DNA from: Bacillota bacterium
Lineage (GTDB): Bacteria > Bacillota > Dethiobacteria > DTU022 > JAAZDR01
Direction of reading: 5' to 3'
Length of the DNA stretch: 5,457 nt
Assembly (NCBI GenBank): GCA_012512705.1
Contig: JAAZDR010000218.1
Coordinates: 1 to 5,457, forward strand
The translations under genes were made by a program, and so were the position numbers. The notes beneath the pieces are model-generated. The model had not been told where the DNA came from, did not search any database, and saw only the letters and a list, made by a program, of their open reading frames with translations. Each line of letters begins with the position of its first letter. The first letter of the stretch is position 1. Of this stretch, positions 1-5,457 are shown piece after piece.

Positions 1-272
1 ATTACGGGTACCGCTATATAGGCCATTGCGGCGACGATCTTTTGCACGGAGCTCCTTTCCCAAAACATTCTCATGCACAGCGTTAACGGAATTCCTAGGG
101 CGAGGACCATTACCAAGCGAAAAAGAAAAACGTCTTCCCTTGAAAGGTGATTCATAAGAATAAGGATTACGACAGTCAAAAAGGCTAGGGCTAAAGGTTC
201 CGGAAACCTTCTAAAACTGGATAATAATCGCCGCGCAACATCTTTTATAACCTTTAATGACTTTTTTATCAT
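1..272 (-). CDS. DUF4153-like integral membrane protein, N-terminal fragment (runs off the window)
   Basis: The first 90 codons of a gene that continues beyond position 1 are visible. The ATG at 272-270 follows a GAGG ribosome binding site (281-284) at good spacing, and the frame stays open to the edge. The N-terminus is short and basic (MIKKSLKVIKDVARRLL), followed by an arginine-proline stretch (RRFPEP, residues 21-26). Two hydrophobic segments lie at about residues 27-41 and 50-67, and a third begins near 78. The layout 'RFP, helix, then LALGIPLTLCMRMFWER' is what I recall from the start of DUF4153 membrane proteins of Firmicutes, whose function is unknown; that match is from memory, not a search. 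It lies 98 bases after the ATPase stop, in the same direction, with its own possible promoter. The gene is certainly real by start signal and composition; the family name is less certain, and any function would be a guess. Confidence 0.7.
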   Translation of the reverse strand, partial: MIKKSLKVIKDVARRLLSSFRRFPEPLALAFLTVVILILMNHLSREDVFLFRLVMVLALGIPLTLCMRMFWERSSVQKIVAAMAYIAVPV

Positions 273-329
273 TCTTTACACCTCGCTTGCCAGTAAGCGC
301 TAGCGTCTGCCGCTAACAATTGTTACTTT

Positions 330-360
330 ATTTTACCATAATTTCCAGGCTAACTGACAA
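330..360 (-). promoter_or_regulatory. Candidate promoter for the DUF4153-like gene
   Basis: On the minus strand the gap between the ATPase and the next gene contains TTGTCA (355-360) and, after a 19-base spacer, TGGTAAAAT (330-338), which is a TAAAAT -10 box with the extended TGn element. The spacer is longer than the ideal 17, but an extended -10 tolerates a poor -35. Transcription would start about 50 bases before the ATG at 272. I saw no hairpin plus T-run after the ATPase stop, so read-through from the ATPase is also possible. This is inference from sequence only. Confidence 0.4.
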
Positions 361-370
361 ACATTTTAAA

Positions 371-2989
371 TTATGAGCGGTGTTTCAAAAGGCCTGATAC
401 CTTGACAATTTCCAATACGGCAACAGGCACAAAGGCTAAGGTTAAAGCCAGCAGATACCCTTTCACAGTTAATTGGGTCAAGCCAAAAATGGTTGCTACT
501 GGAGGGGCGAAAACAACTAAGAGAATAAGCACTAGGGAAATAAGGGCTGCGCTGTTAAGATGGCGGTTAGAGAAAACACCGATTCTAAACAATGAATGAT
601 TGGAACGCATATTAAAAGAGTGAACTACCTGGGTTAACGCCAGGATTATAAAAGCCATCGTTCGTCCGGCAGCAATATCGCCGCTCTCCTTCCATCCGGC
701 TAGAAATCCAACAAGGGTTAAAATGGCGAACATAAAACCTTGGAGGACGACCTGGAGACCGAGCCCCTGGGCAAAGATGCTTTCATTTTTGGGCCTGGGG
801 CCGCGTTTCATCACGTCCTCCTCTACCGCCTCCATACCCAAAGCAATGGCGGGAAGGCTGTCAGTAACTAGATTAATCCATAGAAGCTGAAGGGGTAGTA
901 GGGGGGACTGTCGCCAGAGAATCATCGCCAAAAAGACAGTGAGTATTTCCCCGATATTTGTTCCAAGCAAAAAGCCGACAACTTTTTTAATATTATCGTA
1001 AATACCGCGGCCTTCCCGTACTGCATCAACGATTGTGGCAAAATTATCATCAGTCAGCGTCATATCCGAGGCATCTTTAGCCACATCCGTGCCAGTAATG
1101 CCCATGGCGCAACCAATATCAGCGGCTTTAAGAGCCGGGGCATCATTAACGCCGTCGCCGGTCATCGATACAACTTCGCCCCGCTGCTGCCAGGCACGGA
1201 CAATACGAATTTTGTCCTCCGGCGATACGCGGGCATAAACGGAAATCCTGTAAACCCGTTCCTTGAGCTCTGCATCAGACATCGCGGCAAGTTCGCTTCC
1301 GCTAATCGCATCGTCCCCGTCCAACAAGATACCCAGATCCCTGGCAATAGCTGACGCGGTTATGATCTGGTCACCAGTAATCATTACCGGTTTGATCCCT
1401 GCTTGACGGCAGACGGCAACCGCGTGGCGCACCTCCGGGCGCGGCGGATCAATCATCCCCACCAATCCCATGAAGGTAAAATTGTTTTCCAGCTCCTCAC
1501 TGGTTGGGTTTTGGGGAACAGTAGCGATCTCCTTGTAAGCGATCGCCAGTAAACGCAAAGCCTGGCTGCTTAACTCATCGCTGTATTTTTTGCCTGTCAA
1601 CACATCGCCGCGGGTGCACTTTTCAGCTAAAACATCAAAAGCACCTTTGACGATTACAATATTTTTCCCTTCAATACGATTAACCGTGGTCATCAATTTC
1701 CGCTCAGATTCAAAGGGTATTTCTGCCAGCCGGGGATAGAGTCGGTTCAACTGCTCCTTTGGCATCCCGTTCCTGTGGGCGGCAAAGACAATAGCGGTCT
1801 CGGTGGGATCCCCGAGATGGCGCACTTCTCCATCTACAATCTCCACAGTAGCGTCGCAGCAAAGTGCGGCATACTGCAGGAGTTTTTTAATCGCCGGAGA
1901 GTTGTTATCTCCAATTTCCTCCAGGATACCGTGTTCCGCTTCAAAAGCCTTGACCAGTGTCATGCGGTTTTGTGTAAGGGTGCCGGTCTTGTCCGAACAA
2001 ATTACCGAAGCGCTACCCAATGTTTCTACTGCAGGTAACCTCCTGATGATCGCCTTCTTCTTCACCATGCGCTGCACGCCGATGGAGAGGACAATGGTTA
2101 CGATAGCAGGCAGTCCTTCAGGGATCGCTGACACCGCCAACGCTACTGCTGTCATGAAAATTTGCATAACGTCCATGCCATCGAGGAGCCCGAGTACAAA
2201 AATTACCGCACACGCAGCCAGGGCGATGATCCCCAAATGCTTCCCAAGGTTTGCTAGTTTGAGTTGAAGCGGTGTCTGTTGGTCTGCCTCTGTATCCAGC
2301 AGGTTGGCGATTTTACCTATTTCCGTTTCCATGCCGATCGCGGTGACCACAGCTTTAGCATGTCCATAGGTGATGCTGCAGCCAGAGTAAACCATATTAT
2401 GACGTTCAGCTAGCGGAGCATTTTCCGCAACTACCGCGTTAGCATCCTTTTCTGCAGGAACAGATTCGCCCGTTAATGCAGACTCATCGGATTTTAAACT
2501 AGCCGAAGCAATAATGCGGGCATCTGCAGGCACAAAATCCCCTGCCTGTAAACTGATTATATCCCCCGGAACCAGCTTTACAGCATCAATAATCGTCTCT
2601 TTGCCGTCACGCGTCACGCGTGCTTGTCGGACAGAAAGCTTTTTTAAGGCCTCCAATGCTTTCTCTGCCCTGCTCTCCTGCAGCACTCCCAGCGTGGCAT
2701 TAAGAACAACAATCAATAAAATTAATAAAGGTTCAAAAAAAGCCTGAGCTTCTCCTTCATAAACAGCAACACCAAAAGAAATCACTGCGGCAATAATAAG
2801 GATGATGATCATGCCATCCTTAAGCTGCTCAAAAAAACGCTGCAGGATCGTTTTTTTTCGCGCTGCTTTAAGCTTATTCTCTCCTAGTTCCCGGGAGCGC
2901 TTTTGAGCTTCAGCAGTGCTCAGGCCATGCTCCGGATCGACCTGCCAGTGTTTTAAAACTTCATCAATTTGTTTTTCATAAGGCTTCAA
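371..2989 (-). CDS. P-type cation-transporting ATPase, Ca2+-ATPase (type II) family; probable Mn2+/Ca2+ exporter
   Basis: A complete ATP-driven cation pump of the inner membrane, 872 residues from the chosen TTG start. Numbering from that start: actuator-domain TGES at 173-176; phosphorylation motif DKTGT at 333-337 with catalytic Asp333; nucleotide-domain FESERK near 426-431 and KGAF at 448-451; hinge motifs TGDQIITA (538-545) and TGDGVNDAP (610-618). About ten membrane helices are visible: two before the actuator domain, two around PEGLP (290-294), and six C-terminal. Ion-site residues of the SERCA type are present: Glu291 in M4, Asn678 and Glu681 in M5, and Asn706, Thr709 and Asp710 in M6. 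The M8 glutamate of SERCA site I appears replaced by Gln787, so one ion per cycle is likely. The same frame is open to an ATG at 3067, but AGGAGG at 2999-3004 favours TTG 2989 (9-base spacing) or GTG 2995 (3-base spacing, 874 residues). A yybP-ykoY riboswitch and terminator precede it, pointing to Mn2+ as a substrate. The family is certain; the metal is inferred. Confidence 0.95.
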   Translation of the reverse strand: MKPYEKQIDEVLKHWQVDPEHGLSTAEAQKRSRELGENKLKAARKKTILQRFFEQLKDGMIIILIIAAVISFGVAVYEGEAQAFFEPLLILLIVVLNATLGVLQESRAEKALEALKKLSVRQARVTRDGKETIIDAVKLVPGDIISLQAGDFVPADARIIASASLKSDESALTGESVPAEKDANAVVAENAPLAERHNMVYSGCSITYGHAKAVVTAIGMETEIGKIANLLDTEADQQTPLQLKLANLGKHLGIIALAACAVIFVLGLLDGMDVMQIFMTAVALAVSAIPEGLPAIVTIVLSIGVQRMVKKKAIIRRLPAVETLGSASVICSDKTGTLTQNRMTLVKAFEAEHGILEEIGDNNSPAIKKLLQYAALCCDATVEIVDGEVRHLGDPTETAIVFAAHRNGMPKEQLNRLYPRLAEIPFESERKLMTTVNRIEGKNIVIVKGAFDVLAEKCTRGDVLTGKKYSDELSSQALRLLAIAYKEIATVPQNPTSEELENNFTFMGLVGMIDPPRPEVRHAVAVCRQAGIKPVMITGDQIITASAIARDLGILLDGDDAISGSELAAMSDAELKERVYRISVYARVSPEDKIRIVRAWQQRGEVVSMTGDGVNDAPALKAADIGCAMGITGTDVAKDASDMTLTDDNFATIVDAVREGRGIYDNIKKVVGFLLGTNIGEILTVFLAMILWRQSPLLPLQLLWINLVTDSLPAIALGMEAVEEDVMKRGPRPKNESIFAQGLGLQVVLQGFMFAILTLVGFLAGWKESGDIAAGRTMAFIILALTQVVHSFNMRSNHSLFRIGVFSNRHLNSAALISLVLILLVVFAPPVATIFGLTQLTVKGYLLALTLAFVPVAVLEIVKVSGLLKHRS

Positions 2990-2998
2990 CTCCACATA

Positions 2999-3004
2999 CC
3001 TCCT
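2999..3004 (-). promoter_or_regulatory. Ribosome binding site AGGAGG that sets the ATPase start
   Basis: A perfect AGGAGG reads on the minus strand here, followed by TATGTGGAGTTG. The in-frame candidates are GTG at 2995 (3 bases after the site, unusually close) and TTG at 2989 (9 bases after, within the normal range for Gram-positive bacteria). The upstream in-frame ATGs at 3067 and 3028 have no comparable site. Residues encoded upstream of this point (such as MARSDAEIIINTSMGCWK) do not look like the start of a P-type ATPase. The ATG at 2997 is out of frame and reaches a TGA after three codons. Confidence 0.8.
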
Positions 3005-3092
3005 ACAACTGTTTTTCCAGCAGCCCATGCTTGTGTTAATTATAATCTCCGCATCCGATCGAGCCATTCAAGCAATACCAGCGTTTAAATCT

Positions 3093-3144
3093 AAAAATTA
3101 AAAAATGCAAGACTCGGCCTGTCGTTAAAAGCCAAAAGTCTTGC
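3093..3144 (-). terminator. Intrinsic terminator of the riboswitch (expression platform)
   Basis: On the minus strand GCAAGACT (3144-3137) pairs perfectly with AGTCTTGC (3114-3107). The stem extends inward through GGCT/GGCC after a small internal loop, and ATTTTTTAATTTTT follows directly. This is a strong Rho-independent terminator about 100 bases before the ATPase start. Bases 3131-3138 of its 5' arm are also the 3' strand of the aptamer's closing helix, so the two structures cannot form fully at once. Ligand-stabilised aptamer would block termination, giving an ON switch. Confidence 0.92.
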
Positions 3145-3241
3145 AGATCGTCAATGACCGTTGTATCCGGACACTGTTCCGAGCACAGCATCGTGTTGAC
3201 GAATACAACTGGTGGCAGCGCCACCTGCTACTCCCTTTTGG
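3132..3241 (-). promoter_or_regulatory. yybP-ykoY family Mn2+ riboswitch aptamer upstream of the P-type ATPase
   Basis: Reading the minus strand, helix P1 is CCAAAAG (3241-3235) with CTTTTGG (3138-3132). It encloses the hallmark GGGAGTAG just inside P1, a perfect hairpin GGTGGC-GCT-GCCACC (3225-3211), and a long arm GTTGTATTCG (3209-3200) with CGGATACAAC (3169-3160). The strings GTCAACACGAT (3200-3190) and CGGTCATTGACGA (3160-3148) match my recollection of conserved yybP-ykoY loops. Established knowledge: this class binds Mn2+ and switches on Mn2+ export genes, including P-type ATPases such as Lactococcus yoaB. Here P1 shares bases with the terminator at 3093-3144, so metal binding should allow read-through into the ATPase. 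The call rests on motif recall plus helices I paired by hand; an Rfam RF00080 covariance search would settle it. Confidence 0.9.
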
Positions 3242-3244
3242 ATA

Positions 3245-3273
3245 ACTGTAATCAGTGAGCGGACTCTCTGCAA
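3245..3273 (-). promoter_or_regulatory. Weak candidate promoter just upstream of the riboswitch
   Basis: On the minus strand TTGCAG (3268-3273) and TACAGT (3245-3250) are separated by exactly 17 bases. The -35 box is poor and the -10 box matches TATAAT at four of six positions. The predicted start would fall at or slightly inside the first bases of helix P1, which is awkward. Transcription reading through from hppA is an alternative source of the leader RNA. This is only a candidate. Confidence 0.25.
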
Positions 3274-3292
3274 AAAGCCTGCGCACTGATTA
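3249..3292 (-). other. Long inverted repeat between hppA and the riboswitch
   Basis: TAATCAGTG and CACTGATTA form a perfect 9-bp stem (3284-3292 with 3249-3257), extendable through a C/U mismatch to GC/GC and possibly GG/CC pairs, with a loop of up to 26 bases. It begins 36 bases after the hppA stop. Neither strand has a T-run after the hairpin, so it is not a classical intrinsic terminator. It may protect the 3' end of hppA mRNA, aid termination weakly, or be a protein site overlapping the candidate promoter. Function is unknown. Confidence 0.5.
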
Positions 3293-3327
3293 AAAGCCTG
3301 TCCACTTAATTATGGTTCATATAGTTC

Positions 3328-5298
3328 TTAAAAGAATAAAGGAGCAAAAACAAGGGCAACAATACTCATTAATTTAATCAGAATATTCAACGAGGGACCA
3401 GCAGTGTCCTTAAACGGATCACCGACTGTATCACCGACGACAGCGGCCTTGTGTGCTTCACTGCCCTTTCCTCCGTAAGCCCCTGCTTCAATATATTTTT
3501 TAGCGTTATCCCAGGCACCGCCGGCATTGGCCATATTGATCGCCTGCAGCACACCGGTAACGAGCGAACCTGCTAAAAGCCCACCAAGTGCTTCTTTGCC
3601 AAGAAACGGAACAAGCCCAACAACTAACGGCGCCACAACTGCTAAAACTCCGGGGACAATCATTTCCCTTAGGGCAGCAGCAGTACTTATATCTACACAG
3701 CGGGCGTATTCAGGTTTTGCTTTTCCTTCCATCAAACCCTCAATCTCCCGGAATTGACGGCGGATCTCTTCGATCAGATCAAAGGCTGCTTTACCTACCG
3801 CCTCCATTGTCCGCGCCGTAAAGAAAAAGGTCAGCATTCCACCAATAAGCAGGCCGGCGATTACTCTCGCACTGGTGAGGTTAATTATCTCCAGGCCAGC
3901 AACATCGGTGTAAGCAGTAAAAAGGGCCAGAGCCGTCAGCGCTGCAGAGCCGATCGCAAACCCTTTACCGATTGCTGCCGTCGTATTACCGAGAGAGTCT
4001 AACTCATCAGTGATCTGACGAACCTCCGGTTCTAACTCCGCCATCTCTGCAATACCGCCAGCATTATCCGCAACCGGTCCATAAGCATCCACAGCAACTG
4101 TCATCGCTACAGTAGAAAGCATCCCTACTGCGGCAAGAGCAATACCATAGATCCCGGACACTGAAAAGGAGACCAGAATTGCCGCAACAATTACTAGGAT
4201 CGGATAAGCGGTGCTTTTCATCCCTACGGCGAGACCGTTAATAATATTTGTTGCTGAACCGGTTTGTGAAGCCCTAGCAATCTCTTTCACCGGTTCAAAA
4301 TGGTCGGAGGTGTAATACTCAGTCAGGCGGCCGATCACCAAACCAGCTATAAGTCCGGCGACTACAGCCCAAAAAGGACCAATCTCGCCCAAAACTCCTT
4401 TACATAAAAAGTATGATGCTATAAGCACAATAATCGCACTAAACAGGGAGCCCCTTTCCAGAACAGCACCAAGACGTACACCTTCACGCACGCGCACAAA
4501 GAAATATCCGATAACAGAGGCGATTACGCCGACAGAGGCAACGAGCAGCGGTAAGAGCACACCGCCAATACCGGCATAGCTGACGACACCAATAGTAATC
4601 GCTGCGATAACGGAGCCTACGTATGATTCAAAAAGATCTGCGCCCATACCGGCTACGTCACCAACGTTATCGCCAACATTATCGGCAATAACGCCGGCGT
4701 TGCGCGGATCATCTTCAGGAATCCCTGCCTCGACTTTACCGACCAAATCCGCTCCCACGTCAGCAGCTTTAGTATAGATACCGCCGCCAACACGAGCAAA
4801 GAGAGCAATTGAGCTTGCCCCCAATGCATAGCCATTAACGATCTCTGGATCGCGAAAGATTATGTAAAGCAGTCCCAGCCCTAGAAGACCAAGGCCTGCC
4901 ACAGAAAGACCCATGATCGATCCGCTGGAAAAAGCAATGTTTAGGGCTGAACCAACTCCCTGTCGGGCAGCATTTGCTGTGCGTGTATTAGCACGCGTGG
5001 CAACCTGCATCCCTATAAATCCTGCTGTAGCAGAGAATATGGCTCCGACAACAAAACTTAAGGCTGTATACCAGTTATTTAAAGTAAACCCGATTACTAA
5101 AAAAAGAATTACGACGAAGAGGGCAAGAGAGCGGTACTCGCGATTCAAAAAGGCCATCGCCCCTTCATGAATAGCTGACGAAATCTCCTGCATCCGCTTA
5201 TTACCGGGGTCAGCAGCGTTTACCCGCATCCAGAGATAAAAGGCAAAACCAAGAGCAATCACTGCTGATACTGGTGCCCAGTATAGAAGAGTATCCAT
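3328..5298 (-). CDS. hppA: Membrane-bound ion-translocating pyrophosphatase (K+-dependent, likely Na+-pumping type)
   Basis: Hydrolyses pyrophosphate and uses the energy to export Na+ and/or H+ across the cytoplasmic membrane. The protein is complete at 656 residues, in the usual bacterial range, and almost wholly hydrophobic, with roughly 16 membrane helices expected for the family. Substrate-site motifs are intact: [11 protein letters not shown] (180-190), DNVGDNVGD (206-214), [12 protein letters not shown] (404-415), DNAKKYIE (597-604) and [15 protein letters not shown] (622-636). The motif [10 protein letters not shown] (437-446) has Ala441 where K+-independent enzymes carry Lys, so it should need K+. 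In [10 protein letters not shown] (219-228) the glutamate is Glu224, the helix position used by Na+-pumping enzymes, with Gly228 where plant-type H+ pumps carry Glu. Pumping both ions, or H+ alone as in some divergent groups, cannot be excluded. The ATG at 5298 follows GGGAGGG (5306-5312) at 7 bases. It lies 40 bases after secG with no terminator between. Confidence 0.97.
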   Translation of the reverse strand: MDTLLYWAPVSAVIALGFAFYLWMRVNAADPGNKRMQEISSAIHEGAMAFLNREYRSLALFVVILFLVIGFTLNNWYTALSFVVGAIFSATAGFIGMQVATRANTRTANAARQGVGSALNIAFSSGSIMGLSVAGLGLLGLGLLYIIFRDPEIVNGYALGASSIALFARVGGGIYTKAADVGADLVGKVEAGIPEDDPRNAGVIADNVGDNVGDVAGMGADLFESYVGSVIAAITIGVVSYAGIGGVLLPLLVASVGVIASVIGYFFVRVREGVRLGAVLERGSLFSAIIVLIASYFLCKGVLGEIGPFWAVVAGLIAGLVIGRLTEYYTSDHFEPVKEIARASQTGSATNIINGLAVGMKSTAYPILVIVAAILVSFSVSGIYGIALAAVGMLSTVAMTVAVDAYGPVADNAGGIAEMAELEPEVRQITDELDSLGNTTAAIGKGFAIGSAALTALALFTAYTDVAGLEIINLTSARVIAGLLIGGMLTFFFTARTMEAVGKAAFDLIEEIRRQFREIEGLMEGKAKPEYARCVDISTAAALREMIVPGVLAVVAPLVVGLVPFLGKEALGGLLAGSLVTGVLQAINMANAGGAWDNAKKYIEAGAYGGKGSEAHKAAVVGDTVGDPFKDTAGPSLNILIKLMSIVALVFAPLFF

Positions 5299-5338
5299 AA
5301 TTCATCCCTCCCAACTAGAACTACATTTATTTTTTGTT

Positions 5339-5457
5339 TTAAGCAACAATTGTTAAAATAATTGCTAAAACCATGAAACCAACTGCCAAACCGGTCGTAA
5401 ATTTCCCAAGCAGATCATCGAGGCCTTTCTTTTTGCCAAATAACGATTGTGCCCCTC
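5339..5457 (-). CDS. secG: Preprotein translocase subunit SecG, C-terminal fragment (5' end outside the window)
   Basis: The last 38 codons and the TAA stop (5341-5339) of a gene that begins beyond position 5457. The visible residues begin GAQSLFGKKKGLDDLLGKFT and end in a hydrophobic helix, TGLAVGFMVLAIILTIVA. This is the SecG pattern: a glycine-rich 'G-A-x-x-LFG' loop, a polar stretch, then an 'L-x-K-x-T' lead into the second membrane helix. SecG is the small two-helix subunit of the SecYEG channel and aids protein export. The full gene is expected to be about 70-80 codons, so roughly half is here. hppA follows after 40 bases in the same direction, with no hairpin and T-run between, which is compatible with one transcript. 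Identification is by motif and length at the end of the gene. Confidence 0.85.
   Translation of the reverse strand, partial: GAQSLFGKKKGLDDLLGKFTTGLAVGFMVLAIILTIVA

Noticed and set aside
284..318. Two small hairpins on the minus strand before the DUF4153-like gene (TAGCG-GCAGA-CGCTA and CGCTT-ACTGGC-AAGCG)
   Set aside because: Stems are only 5 bp with no T-run, so they are too weak to call a terminator for the ATPase or a riboswitch.
863..892. A glutamine before LLWIN in M6 of the ATPase as a mark of Mn2+ selectivity, as for Gln783 of yeast Pmr1
   Set aside because: SERCA also has Gln at this place (QLLWVN), so the residue does not separate Mn2+ from Ca2+ pumps.
3036..3224. A 62-codon minus-strand reading frame across the leader
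   Set aside because: It lies across the riboswitch and its terminator, has no ribosome binding site, and its codons are explained by RNA structure rather than protein coding.
402..5170. Several plus-strand frames of 60-154 codons and two short minus-strand frames inside the two large genes
   Set aside because: They lie antisense or out of frame to hppA and the ATPase, lack recognisable domains or start signals, and look like shadows of the real genes.
5299..5338. A start-stop ATGTAG between secG and the hppA ribosome binding site
   Set aside because: It has no ribosome binding site of its own and is short enough to be chance in an AT-rich gap.
314..5354. The palindrome AACAATTGTT occurs at 315-324 and again at 5345-5354
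   Set aside because: The second copy is part of the SecG C-terminal codons (Leu-Thr-Ile-Val-Ala). Two copies of an AT-rich 10-mer with no shared context look like chance.

Overview
The window holds two complete and two truncated protein genes, all on the minus strand, so gene order in the direction of transcription runs from high to low coordinates: secG (3' end only), hppA, a cation P-type ATPase, and the start of a DUF4153-like membrane protein. Compact spacing, strong AGGAGG-type ribosome binding sites, a probable TTG/GTG start, an intrinsic-terminator riboswitch and the protein types all suggest an anaerobic, low-to-mid GC Gram-positive bacterium of the Clostridia or a related Firmicutes line. 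This assignment is inference; no rRNA or clade-specific marker is present.

Layout. 5457-5339: last 38 codons of SecG, the small subunit of the Sec translocon. 5298-3328: hppA, a 656-residue membrane-bound pyrophosphatase that couples PPi hydrolysis to ion export. Its residues point to the K+-dependent class with the glutamate position typical of Na+ pumps. It starts 40 bases after the secG stop with no terminator between, so the two may be co-transcribed. 3327-2990: a 338-base non-coding leader, the most informative part of the window. It carries a long inverted repeat, then a yybP-ykoY (Mn2+-sensing) riboswitch aptamer whose closing helix shares bases with a following intrinsic terminator. 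2989-371: the P-type ATPase of the Ca2+ (type II) family, directly controlled by that riboswitch. 370-273: a 98-base gap with a possible promoter. 272-1: the first 90 codons of a membrane protein resembling DUF4153 proteins, running off the window.

How the parts fit. The protein sequence alone would call the ATPase a calcium pump. The riboswitch in front of it belongs to the class that turns on Mn2+ export genes, so Mn2+ efflux (or mixed Ca2+/Mn2+ export) is the more likely physiological role. HppA supplies ion-motive force from the PPi released by biosynthesis. It is upstream and in the same direction, with no convincing terminator of its own, so the riboswitch terminator may also set the 3' end of secG-hppA transcripts when Mn2+ is low.

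No mobile element, CRISPR array, tRNA or rRNA was seen. The window is mostly ordinary core-genome sequence; the riboswitch-ATPase pair is its most notable content, and it is a known regulatory class rather than a new one.
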